Source: a bacterium
Lineage (GTDB): Bacteria; UBP15; UBA6099; DSWB01
DNA length: 8,060 nucleotides
Reading direction: 5' to 3'
Assembly (NCBI GenBank): GCA_020061125.1
Contig: JAGUYV010000287.1
Location: forward strand, 1-8,060
This document shows positions 1-6,808 of this stretch, in pieces (within the stretch, counting starts at the first letter, position 1; the number at the start of each line of letters is the position of its first letter). Made by a program: the position numbers and the translations under genes. Under the pieces are notes generated by a model, which was not told the origin of the DNA, did no database searches, and saw only the letters and a list, made by a program, of their open reading frames with translations.

Positions 1-1278
1 GGCGCGGCCGTGGACACCAGGCGCTACGCCGCGCTCCAGTTCGGCCGCAGCCGCACCGCCGTGACCCGTGACTCGATTCAGCACGATCTGCGCCGCGCCC
101 TGGAGATCCGCACCCGCGCCGATGTTCCTCTCGCCCTCACATTCAGCGGCGGCGTGGATTCCGGGCTGCTCGCGTGCCTGTGCAGGGACATCGGCTACGA
201 CATGAGGCTTTTCAACATAGACTACGAGTCGGGCGCGCAAAAGAGCCTGGAGCGCGCCAACGCGCGCCGGGCGGCCGGTATCCTCGGACTCGAACTCATT
301 GAGGAAAATTTCGTCCCGGATCGCATTTTCAGTAATCTCCCCGACGCGTACCGGCATTACGACGAGCCGTGCGACATGCTGCCTCTCGTGTATCTCTACG
401 ACATACTGAAAACCATCCGCAAACACGGAGTGCGCGTGACGATCACTGGAAACGGCGCGGATGAAATTTTTTTTGGATACCGCGGCGACGAGCGCGTGCG
501 CCTGCGCAGCGGCCTGCTGCGCCTGGCCCTGAACGCGGCCCCGGCCGCGGTTCTGCCGCGATCGCTGAAAACTCTGAAACGCGATGGATGGCCCGCGTTC
601 CTCATGGAAAAGGAACGCGCTGCGCTGGCCGCGCTGATGTCGGCGCTCGGGGTTCAAGGCCAGGAGCTTGCGGCCGCGTGCGCGCCCTTTCTGTGGGGCC
701 TGTCCGATGCCGCGCAACGCGCTTCGTTCAGGCGGTATTCCGATTATCACATGTGGCGCAACCTGTTCATAGGCACTGTTGCCTCCAATTATCTGTTGCC
801 GGATATTTCCGGCATGCACGCCCAGGTCGAGGTGCGTGCGCCGTTTCTTGATTGGGGCCTCATCCGCGCAGTTGCGGACATGCCGGACAAGATGCGCATC
901 GGCTCTCTTTTCACGCACCGCCATAACAAAGCCGTGCTCAAAGCCCTGTACGCGGCGCGCGTGGGTCCGCAACTGGCATACGATGAAAAGCGCGGCATGG
1001 GATGGAACATCCGCTTCGATCTCTGGATCCGCCAGGAACCGGTCAAGTCCCTGATGCGCAATGCCATGCAGGGTCTGTCCGACTTCGGATTTGACCCGTC
1101 GTGGGCGCTCGGGCATTATGACGCCTATTGCAACGGCGCGGCCGCCAGCGGAGACCAGGTCATGCGCGCGTTCATGCTCTTCGTCTGGCTCAAGCGGGAG
1201 ACAGAGGGGCAGGATGCGTTGCAGGCATGGCTCGAGCCCGTGCGGAATTTCGCTCCGGGAGGCGCCGCGCATGGATAA
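1..1278 (+). CDS. Asparagine synthetase-like protein, synthetase (C-terminal) domain; 5' partial
   Basis: ATP-dependent amidotransferase or ligase of the AsnB class; in AsnB the domain activates a carboxylate with ATP and transfers ammonia to it. The frame is open from base 1, and the first residues (RRYAALQFG) match the linker that normally follows the glutaminase domain. The gene therefore very probably begins upstream, and the GTG at 10 is likely an internal Val. Counting from that GTG, the PP-loop SGGVDS is at residues 46-51, TGNGADEIFFGY at 146-157, EVRAPFLD at 274-281 and the Lys of EKRGMGW at 327. The Glu usual in GEGSDE is Asn148, and the KVDR segment before the ExRxPFLD motif is missing (YLLPDISGMH at 261-270), so the substrate may not be aspartate. 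The 3' end overlaps the next gene by 8 bases. The family call is firm; the reaction is unknown. Confidence 0.88.
   Translation, partial: GAAVDTRRYAALQFGRSRTAVTRDSIQHDLRRALEIRTRADVPLALTFSGGVDSGLLACLCRDIGYDMRLFNIDYESGAQKSLERANARRAAGILGLELIEENFVPDRIFSNLPDAYRHYDEPCDMLPLVYLYDILKTIRKHGVRVTITGNGADEIFFGYRGDERVRLRSGLLRLALNAAPAAVLPRSLKTLKRDGWPAFLMEKERAALAALMSALGVQGQELAAACAPFLWGLSDAAQRASFRRYSDYHMWRNLFIGTVASNYLLPDISGMHAQVEVRAPFLDWGLIRAVADMPDKMRIGSLFTHRHNKAVLKALYAARVGPQLAYDEKRGMGWNIRFDLWIRQEPVKSLMRNAMQGLSDFGFDPSWALGHYDAYCNGAAASGDQVMRAFMLFVWLKRETEGQDALQAWLEPVRNFAPGGAAHG
1257..1262 (+). promoter_or_regulatory. Ribosome binding site for the first methyltransferase
   Basis: GGGAGG lies 8 bases before the ATG at 1271, inside the end of the upstream gene. 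It supports that ATG over the longer in-frame opening at 1061, which would place about 70 residues inside the upstream coding sequence. Confidence 0.65.
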
Positions 1279-2095
1279 GGACTCGCTGCGCCGGGAAGCC
1301 GCGCGCCAGGGCGAATATTATTCCGGCAAGGTGCGCGAAGAGTACGACACCTTCTTCAGTTCCGCGTGGTGGGATTTTGTCCGCCGCGAGACCGCGCGCT
1401 GGATGCTTTCGCAATGCGCGCGCCTGCTGCCCGCGGATTCGACGCCGTGGGATTTGCTGGATGTGGGCTGCGGCATCGGGTTCACCGCGTTCGAGATGGC
1501 GCGCCGGGGCGCGGAGCGCGTGCGCCGCATCACCGGCCTGGACGCCTCGGCTGAAGCCCTGGCCCTGGCAGAAACCCGGCGCGCAACGCTCGACCAAAGA
1601 GACGCGCAGCGCCTGCAATTTTTGCAGGGCAATTTTTTCGATCACCAGGGCGGGCCGTACCACGCCGTGTACATGAACGAAGTGTATGAACACCTGCCGT
1701 CCGCACAAGCGGTGTTCGAGAAAGCGGGCGAGCTTGTGCGGCCCGGAGGGCTATTGCTGATCAGCACCCCCAACCGGGACCGGTTGTCCAACCGGGTGCG
1801 CGCTTTGTTCGGCCGTGCTCCTGTGCTTCTGGACCCCATACACATCATGGAATATTCCCTGCGCGAATTGCGCGCCGCGCCCGGCGGGTGGACCGTGCAG
1901 GCGCTTACCGGGCGGCAGATTGCGGATGAAGACGCCGCCGGCATGCTCTTGAGCCTGGGCATTGGCCGCTTGCGCGCACTGGTTGCGCCCGCGGCACGCA
2001 CAATCGCATGCAATCGCGTCTCGCATGTGCTCGGCGCGGCCGCGCCCGCGTTCAGCACGGATTTGTTCGCGGCTTACAGGAGGGAGACTCAATGA
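1271..2095 (+). CDS. Class I SAM-dependent methyltransferase (UbiG/Methyltransf_23-like)
   Basis: Predicted cytoplasmic methyltransferase of 274 residues using S-adenosylmethionine. The SAM-binding glycine loop LLDVGCGIGFTAFEMA is at residues 62-77, the acidic residue ending strand 2 is Asp91 in ITGLDAS, NEVYEHLP at 136-143 matches the motif II region of UbiG-type enzymes, and VRPGGLLLISTPNRD is at 156-170. The C-terminal part (about 180-274) has no motif I recognise and probably sets substrate specificity. The start overlaps the upstream stop by 8 bases with a good ribosome site, and the stop overlaps the next ATG as ATGA, so it looks translationally coupled on both sides. From the context the acceptor may be a sugar or a glycan end, but the sequence does not show this; a small-molecule acceptor remains possible. 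Confidence 0.88.
   Translation: MDKDSLRREAARQGEYYSGKVREEYDTFFSSAWWDFVRRETARWMLSQCARLLPADSTPWDLLDVGCGIGFTAFEMARRGAERVRRITGLDASAEALALAETRRATLDQRDAQRLQFLQGNFFDHQGGPYHAVYMNEVYEHLPSAQAVFEKAGELVRPGGLLLISTPNRDRLSNRVRALFGRAPVLLDPIHIMEYSLRELRAAPGGWTVQALTGRQIADEDAAGMLLSLGIGRLRALVAPAARTIACNRVSHVLGAAAPAFSTDLFAAYRRETQ
2078..2083 (+). promoter_or_regulatory. Ribosome binding site for the glycosyltransferase
   Basis: A perfect AGGAGG sits 8 bases before the ATG at 2092. It fixes that start in preference to the in-frame ATG at 2008, which lies well inside the methyltransferase gene. Confidence 0.75.
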
Positions 2096-3276
2096 GGCCG
2101 CTCCTTGTCATGGTCCCCGACCATCTCTCCGAACTTGTGCAAAAGGGTGAGATTACCGCGCGTTATTACAACCCCGGCGAACTGTTCGACGAGGTGCATC
2201 TGTTCATGACCAACGCCGACCGCCCGGATGCGGCGGCGCTGCAAAAGACCGTGGGCCGCGCGGCTCTGCACCTGCACAATCTGCCCGCGGACAAAAAGAC
2301 ATTCGCGCGCTCTCTTGGCTTCCGCCCCTTCCTGCTCGAGTCCTGGGCCGCGCCCGCCGTGGACTTGGCGCGCCGCATCCGGCCCGCAATGATCCGCTGC
2401 CACGGCAATTATCTCAACGCGTTCGCAGCGTCCGTAATCAAGCGCAAACTGGGCGTTCCCTATGTCGTGTCCCTGCACATCAACCGGGACGAAGACATGC
2501 GCGGCCGCGCATCGAGCCTCAAGGACCGCCTTTACACAAACGCCACGCGGGACATCGAGCGGCTCTCCCTGCGCCACGCGGACCTGGTGCTTCCTGTGTA
2601 TCAGCCCATCGTGCCGTACCTCCAGAACATGGGCGTCTCACACTACGAAGTCGCCTACAATGTTCTGAACCCGGAACACCTGCGCAAAAAGGACGACTAC
2701 GCGCTGCACGATCCCGTGCGCGTGATTTCCGTGGGCCGCCAGTTCCGGGAGAAAAATCCGGAGAACCTCATCCGGGCCGTAGCGCGAATCCCCGGCGCAC
2801 ATCTGACCCTGGTCGGAGACGGCGAATACCACGGCCGCCTGGTGCGCGCGGCGCAGGAGTGCGGCGCCCCGGAGCGCATTTCCTTCGAGACCGCAATCCC
2901 CAACGACGCATTGTGCCGCAGCCTGCCGGAGTACGACATTTTCGCCACGCACACCGAATTCTGGGAAATCAGCAAGTCCGTGCTCGAGCCGCTGCTGACC
3001 GGGCTGCCGGTCGTGCTGAACCGCCGCGCGGGCCGACCCGTGCCGGAACTGCAGGGCGATCATGTGATGCTGGTTGACAACACCGAAGAAGCCTGGCTCG
3101 CGGCGCTCGATAAACTTATCGCGGACCACGCGTTCAGGGAAAAACTCGGAAGGACCGCGTATGCGCACGCACAGGAGCGCTGGGCGCCGCACAAAACCGA
3201 AGCGCGGTTCGCGGACATTTACAAGAAAATCATGAAGCATTCGGGAATGGGGAGCACGGAACAGGGAAACGCGTAA
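2092..3276 (+). CDS. Glycosyltransferase, GT4-like (GT-B fold)
   Basis: Predicted transferase of a sugar from a nucleotide-sugar donor to a growing glycan or lipid-linked acceptor, at the cytoplasmic face of the membrane. The 394 residues have the usual GT4 size. The N-terminal half holds RCHGNYLNAFAASVIKRKLG (102-121) and PYVVSLHINRDED (123-135), as in acceptor-side Rossmann domains. The C-terminal half begins at VRVISVGRQFREKNPENLIRA (209-229), followed by LTLVGDGEYHGRLV (238-251) and the donor-site region WEISKSVLEPLLTGLPVV (291-308). Glu299 corresponds to the second Glu of the family EX7E motif; the first is not at the expected distance (Trp291), Glu292 being nearest. No signal peptide or membrane segment is visible. 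The start overlaps the preceding stop by 4 bases. Donor and acceptor cannot be told. Confidence 0.87.
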   Translation: MRPLLVMVPDHLSELVQKGEITARYYNPGELFDEVHLFMTNADRPDAAALQKTVGRAALHLHNLPADKKTFARSLGFRPFLLESWAAPAVDLARRIRPAMIRCHGNYLNAFAASVIKRKLGVPYVVSLHINRDEDMRGRASSLKDRLYTNATRDIERLSLRHADLVLPVYQPIVPYLQNMGVSHYEVAYNVLNPEHLRKKDDYALHDPVRVISVGRQFREKNPENLIRAVARIPGAHLTLVGDGEYHGRLVRAAQECGAPERISFETAIPNDALCRSLPEYDIFATHTEFWEISKSVLEPLLTGLPVVLNRRAGRPVPELQGDHVMLVDNTEEAWLAALDKLIADHAFREKLGRTAYAHAQERWAPHKTEARFADIYKKIMKHSGMGSTEQGNA

Positions 3277-3317
3277 TCGCGCAATGCGCCGCGCTGTTGC
3301 AGGCGGAGGCGCTGCCC

Positions 3318-3321
3318 GGAG
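3318..3321 (+). promoter_or_regulatory. Ribosome binding site deciding the start of the 165-residue protein
   Basis: GGAG lies 7 bases before the ATG at 3329. The alternative in-frame ATG at 3284 has only a distant AGGG, and it would add 15 residues (Ala/Gly/Arg-rich) that look like translated leader, so 3329 is preferred. Confidence 0.45.
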
Positions 3322-3328
3322 TCATGCC

Positions 3329-3826
3329 ATGGGAAACACTGTCGGTTTATACTGCTTTACATTCAGCGCCGGGATAGAGGCTGCGCAAGCGCAGGCGCTC
3401 ACGCCGATTACCGCATACCGCAAAGTGCTGTGGCAAAAGTCTAACCCGCGCAGCGAACAATACATGCGCGATCTTTTTTTTGAAAGATACCCAGACGGCG
3501 AATTTGTCGTCGTGCAGGACGGGGAGTCAGTGGCGCGGCGGCTTGCCGGCGCACGGCAAATCGTGCTGCTGTATCCCGACGCTATCGGCCTTGGCTTCGG
3601 AGGCGTCGAGACCGCGGCGCTGCGCGTCGCCGCACGCAGCGGGATGCGCGTCCGGGCGCTGAACGGGCGAAGGCGCGAATTCGAGCTTGACGGCCGTGCT
3701 CTGCGCGCGTTGCGCCTCCGCCGGGTTCTGGAGAGATATATGCTGGGCGAACTGGCCATCACAATCGGTTTCATCATGGCGACTCCGTTCCTGGTATTTG
3801 CGGATTTTGTGCGGGGGAAGCGCTGA
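3329..3826 (+). CDS. Unrecognised small protein with a C-terminal transmembrane segment
   Basis: I do not recognise this 165-residue protein. Its N-terminal part (TPITAYRKVLWQKSNPRSEQ, 25-44) is followed by an alternating region with a Rossmann-like flavour: RQIVLLYPDAIGLGFGGVE (76-94) and MRVRALNGRRREFELDG (106-122). Then comes a strongly basic helix (RALRALRLRRVLERY, 123-137), a single hydrophobic span ELAITIGFIMATPFLVFADF (141-160) and a short basic tail RGKR. It looks like a soluble domain tethered to the inner membrane by its C terminus; topology is unclear because both flanks are basic. It sits 52 bases after a glycosyltransferase and 1 base before a methyltransferase, so a role at the membrane stage of glycan synthesis is plausible but inferred. 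The codon pattern and tight spacing make it a real gene. A T8 run lies at 3474-3481. Confidence 0.75.
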   Translation: MGNTVGLYCFTFSAGIEAAQAQALTPITAYRKVLWQKSNPRSEQYMRDLFFERYPDGEFVVVQDGESVARRLAGARQIVLLYPDAIGLGFGGVETAALRVAARSGMRVRALNGRRREFELDGRALRALRLRRVLERYMLGELAITIGFIMATPFLVFADFVRGKR

Positions 3827-3827
3827 T

Positions 3828-4700
3828 ATGGCGTCAGACGCAAACACGGGCGGCATTCGTGAGTGGTGGGCGGAGAACCCCATGACTTACGGCAGCGTGC
3901 ACGGCCACGCTGCATACGAGGACGGGCAATACACGCTCGGCACGCCGGAGTTCTTTGAGCGGGTGGACCGCGAGTTTTTCTCCTGGAACGCGCCTCTGCA
4001 CGACCACAGGCCGTTCGGGCGGCTCTTCCCTTTCGGCAGCTACGGACAGGGAAGCCGCGTGCTCGAGATTGGCTGCGGCATGGGAACCATGGCCATGCTC
4101 TGGGCGCTGAACGGCGCGGATGTCACTGCCGTGGATCTCAACCCGACCGCCGTGGAGCAGACCACGCGCCGCTTCGAGATCAAAGGCCTCGCTGCGGACA
4201 TTCATTTGGAAGACGCGAACAGGCTTGCGCTTCCGGACGCGCATTTCGATTATGCGTATTCCTGGGGCGTGCTGCACCACTCCCCCAATCTCGAACAATC
4301 GCTGTCCGAGATGATGCGCGTGCTCAAGCCGGGCGGCGGATTCGGCATCATGCTCTACAACAGGCGCTCCCTCTGGCACTGGTACCTCACGGAATATGTC
4401 GAGGGCTTTCTGCATTATGAAAAGCGGTTTCTCGACCCATTGCAGCTTGCTTCGCGCTACGGAGACGGGTATCGGGAAGAGGGGAATCCGCACACATGGC
4501 CGGTGACCCGGAAGGAAATGCGCCAGGCCCTTCGAGAGCATTGCGGCGAATTGAAATTCAAGATCCTCGGCACGGAGCTGGATTCTGTTTTCAGGACCAT
4601 GCTCCCCGGCGTGGGGCTGGCCCTTCCGCGAATCGTGAAAAAAAGCTGGGCGCGGCGTTTCGGGTGGAGCTTGTGGATGTACGGCCATAAAAAAGGTTGA
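3828..4700 (+). CDS. Class I SAM-dependent methyltransferase (Methyltransf_11-like)
   Basis: Predicted cytoplasmic SAM-dependent methyltransferase of 290 residues. After an N-terminal part rich in aromatic residues (REWWAENPMTYG, 11-22), the SAM fold shows VLEIGCGMGTMAM (78-90), the acidic residue Asp103 in VDLNP, EDANRLALPDAHFDYAYSWG (128-147), VLHHSPN (148-154) and RVLKPGGGFGIMLYNRR (164-180). The WGVLHH segment is typical of Methyltransf_11 enzymes. The C-terminal 110 residues (aromatic-rich, with HTWPVTRKEM at 222-231) probably form a substrate lid. The ATG at 3828 comes 1 base after the previous stop with GGGGGAAG at 3813-3820; the much longer open frame beginning at 3687 is inside the neighbour. 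It is clearly distinct in sequence from the other methyltransferase of the locus. The acceptor is unknown; a sugar hydroxyl or carboxyl is a guess from context. Confidence 0.88.
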   Translation: MASDANTGGIREWWAENPMTYGSVHGHAAYEDGQYTLGTPEFFERVDREFFSWNAPLHDHRPFGRLFPFGSYGQGSRVLEIGCGMGTMAMLWALNGADVTAVDLNPTAVEQTTRRFEIKGLAADIHLEDANRLALPDAHFDYAYSWGVLHHSPNLEQSLSEMMRVLKPGGGFGIMLYNRRSLWHWYLTEYVEGFLHYEKRFLDPLQLASRYGDGYREEGNPHTWPVTRKEMRQALREHCGELKFKILGTELDSVFRTMLPGVGLALPRIVKKSWARRFGWSLWMYGHKKG

Positions 4701-4706
4701 TGCGTT

Positions 4707-6587
4707 ATGTGCGGCATAGCCGGAATCATGGGCGGCGTTTCCGCGGACCAGGGCCGCGAAGCCGTGGCGTGCATGAACGAGGCGCTGGCCCATCGCGGCC
4801 CGGACGATCAAGGCGCTTGGGCCGTTGACGGGTTCGCCTTCGGCATGCGCCGCTTGAGCATCATTGACCTGTCCGGCGGCGCGCAGCCCATGCGCACCCC
4901 ACGCGGAACCGGCGTGGTCTTCAACGGCGAAATTTACAATTACCGCGAACTGCGCGAGGACCTCATGGCGCAGGGCTGCGCGTTCACCACGCATAGCGAC
5001 ACCGAGGTGATTCCCCATCTGTATGAAACCGGGGGAGCTGCCGCTCTCGAACGACTCGAAGGCATGTTCGCCCTGTGCCTCCATGATCCCCATGCGCGGC
5101 GCGTTTTGCTGATGCGGGACAGATTCGGAATCAAGCCGCTCTATTATGCAGAGCAGGGCGGCCGGTTTCTGTTCGCCAGTGAAATCAAAGCACTGCTGGC
5201 GGCATTGCCCGCGCGCCCGGACTTGAATCTCCAGGCCATTAACCATTATCTCACGCTGCGCTATGCGCCAGGCCCCGAAACCGTATGGAAGGGCGTCTTC
5301 AAACTCGAACCCGGCCGCCAGCTGGAATACAACCTCGACACGGGCGAATTCGCCATTGAAAAATACTGGGAGCTTGAATTCGATTCCGAACCTGTTGCGC
5401 CGGGCCGCGATTATGTGCGCGAATTCGAAGACCTGTTCCTGCACAGCGTTCACAAGCAGCTTGAGGCCTCGGATGTGCCTGTCGGCGTGATGTTGAGCGG
5501 GGGCCTGGATTCCGCGTGCGTGAGCGCCGCGGCCGTGGAGATGGGGCACAAAAATTTCCACACCTTTTCCGTGGCATTCCGCGAGGGCGGCGCGTTCAGC
5601 GAACTCCCATACGCGCGCGAACTCGCCGGACGCATCGGCTCACGGCACCACGAAGTCGAAATCGGCCAAAAGGAGTTTCTGGCTTTCCTGCCGGATTTCG
5701 TGAGATTTTCCGACGAGCCGCTGGCGGATCTGGCGTCCGTGCCCCTGTACTTCGTGTCGCGACTGGCGCGGGAGCATGTCAAGGTCGCGCTCACGGGCGA
5801 GGGCAGCGACGAGTTGCTGGCCGGGTACAGCTTTGACACGCTCGCCGCGCATCTGGACATCCTCAAGACCCTGCACGCGCGCGTGCCCGCGCCAATGCTC
5901 AAGGCAGCGGCCGCACTGTTGCCGAACAGCAAGGCGGAATCGCTCCGGCATCTCGCGCGCGGGGGCTTTTCCGGATATCTCAAATCAAAGAACACGCACA
6001 TGACGGATTATTGGACCGAGGAGGAAAAGCGCGCGCTGTGGGCCGGAAGCGGGGAGTGCCAACCGACCACGGAGCTGATCGCCTCATGGTACGCCGCTGC
6101 GCAATCGCCGCACCCCCTGGACCAGTTGCAGCAGGTGCACTGCCGCTCGTGGCTGGTCGAGGATTTGCTCATGAAGGCGGACAAGATGAGCATGGCCGCG
6201 TCGCTGGAGCTGCGCGTGCCGTTTCTGGAGCGCCCCATCGGAGAGTGGGCGGCGCGCCTGCCCGTGGAGTGGAAAACGGGTTCGCGCAGCGCGGGCTATT
6301 CCACCAAGCGCATCCTGCGCGAGTTCGCAAAGCCGCGCGTGCCACGGTCCATCATCGAGCGTCCAAAGCAGGGCTTCCCGGTTCCCGCCTATGACTGGCT
6401 CAAGGGGGATCTGGGATCATGGGCCGAAGATATGCTGTTCGGCAACAGCCCGGTTCTTGGGACGATTTTTAATTTAGAACAAGCGCGCCCTGCGCTGGCC
6501 GCCGCGCGCGCGGGCCATGAACTGTCCGCGCACAAAATCTGGATACTGATCATACTGGAGCAATGGGGCCGCGCGTGGGGCATGTAG
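4707..6587 (+). CDS. asnB: Asparagine synthase (glutamine-hydrolysing), complete AsnB type
   Basis: Two-domain enzyme of 626 residues, the normal length, that hydrolyses glutamine and transfers the ammonia to an ATP-activated carboxylate, aspartate in classical AsnB. The start is fixed by Cys2 in MCGIAGIMGG, the nucleophile of class II glutaminases. Other glutaminase residues seen are HRGPDDQG (29-36), RRLSIIDLSGG (48-58), FNGEIYNYREL (72-82) and SDTE (97-100). The synthetase domain has DVPVGVMLSGGLDSA (256-270) with the PP-loop, LTGEGSDELLAGY (362-374) with its Glu365, LLMKADKMSMAASLELRVPF (487-506) and the Lys554 of ERPKQGFPVP. All expected catalytic residues appear present, unlike the paralogue at the start of the window. 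In polysaccharide loci such homologues may amidate uronic acids, so a glycan role is as likely as asparagine supply. The TAG stop is the first part of a repeat element. Confidence 0.93.
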   Translation: MCGIAGIMGGVSADQGREAVACMNEALAHRGPDDQGAWAVDGFAFGMRRLSIIDLSGGAQPMRTPRGTGVVFNGEIYNYRELREDLMAQGCAFTTHSDTEVIPHLYETGGAAALERLEGMFALCLHDPHARRVLLMRDRFGIKPLYYAEQGGRFLFASEIKALLAALPARPDLNLQAINHYLTLRYAPGPETVWKGVFKLEPGRQLEYNLDTGEFAIEKYWELEFDSEPVAPGRDYVREFEDLFLHSVHKQLEASDVPVGVMLSGGLDSACVSAAAVEMGHKNFHTFSVAFREGGAFSELPYARELAGRIGSRHHEVEIGQKEFLAFLPDFVRFSDEPLADLASVPLYFVSRLAREHVKVALTGEGSDELLAGYSFDTLAAHLDILKTLHARVPAPMLKAAAALLPNSKAESLRHLARGGFSGYLKSKNTHMTDYWTEEEKRALWAGSGECQPTTELIASWYAAAQSPHPLDQLQQVHCRSWLVEDLLMKADKMSMAASLELRVPFLERPIGEWAARLPVEWKTGSRSAGYSTKRILREFAKPRVPRSIIERPKQGFPVPAYDWLKGDLGSWAEDMLFGNSPVLGTIFNLEQARPALAAARAGHELSAHKIWILIILEQWGRAWGM

Positions 6588-6609
6588 GGCGGCATCGCCG
6601 AATGCCGCC
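6588..6609. repeat. Perfect 8-bp hairpin directly after the asnB stop
   Basis: GGCGGCAT and ATGCCGCC pair perfectly over a CGCCGA loop. The stem begins at the base after the TAG, so in mRNA it would cap the asnB reading frame. It might protect the 3' end or slow polymerase, but the missing U-tract argues against simple Rho-independent termination. Confidence 0.7.
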
Positions 6610-6692
6610 GCTGCGGGACGAACGGGGTGCGCTGTGCGCAGGGCAAAAACAAAAGACAAGGATAACCACAGAGAGCACAGAGGCCACAGGGG

Positions 6693-6711
6693 GCGCGGCC
6701 AGTGGCCGCGC
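6693..6711. repeat. Perfect 9-bp palindrome present only in repeat copy A
   Basis: GCGCGGCCA and TGGCCGCGC flank a single G at 6702. Most of it lies in a 22-base segment (6686-6707) that the second copy lacks. That segment ends in GGCC and follows GGCC, so it looks like a deletion or insertion between short direct repeats. Confidence 0.7.
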
Positions 6712-6808
6712 TAAAAACAAAACCGTGTCTCCGCGTCTCCGCGGTGTCATTGGAAGATTGTGCCGCATGGCGAACCACAGTTTCAACAGTGACTTAATGG
6801 CAATGGAA

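Larger units (their letters stand above)
6582..6748 (+). repeat. Composite intergenic repeat, copy A (overlaps asnB stop)
   Basis: Diverged direct repeat of the element at 6809-6933. It opens with a 30-base block (6582-6611) identical to 6809-6838. That block contains a perfect 8-base hairpin: GGCGGCAT at 6588-6595, a 6-base loop, ATGCCGCC at 6602-6609. Next come an AAAAACAAAA spacer, the GGATAACCACAGAGAGCACA region (6660-6679), a perfect 9-base palindrome around G6702 (6693-6711), a second AAAAACAAAA, and a CCGTGTCTCCGCG arm with TCTCCGCG in two tandem copies. The CACAGAG arm and the later CTCCGTG-type arm are imperfect inverted repeats of each other. The hairpin has no T-run, so it is not a standard intrinsic terminator. 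It could be a REP- or MITE-like unit, but no transposase is seen. Confidence 0.85.

Noticed and set aside
10-12. GTG as the true start of the first AsnB-like gene
   Set aside because: The frame is open to base 1 and the sequence begins in the linker between glutaminase and synthetase domains, so the gene most likely starts upstream.
2638-3240. 200-codon minus-strand open frame opposite the glycosyltransferase
   Set aside because: It is a shadow of the well-supported GT4-like gene; no motif or ribosome site was seen.
3284-3328. Longer N-terminus for the small membrane-tailed protein
   Set aside because: The extra 15 residues are Ala/Gly/Arg-rich with no good ribosome site, while the ATG at 3329 has GGAG 7 bases ahead.
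3834-5561. 575-codon open frame on the minus strand
   Set aside because: It lies antisense to a methyltransferase and AsnB that both have clear motifs and share one frame, so GC-rich codon bias keeps the opposite strand open. The translation shows no domain.
6588-6609. Rho-independent terminator after asnB
   Set aside because: The stem is perfect but only GC-rich sequence follows; no T-tract.
6645-6748. CRISPR array
   Set aside because: Repeated words here vary in spacing and belong to two copies of a composite palindrome; no regular repeat-spacer units.
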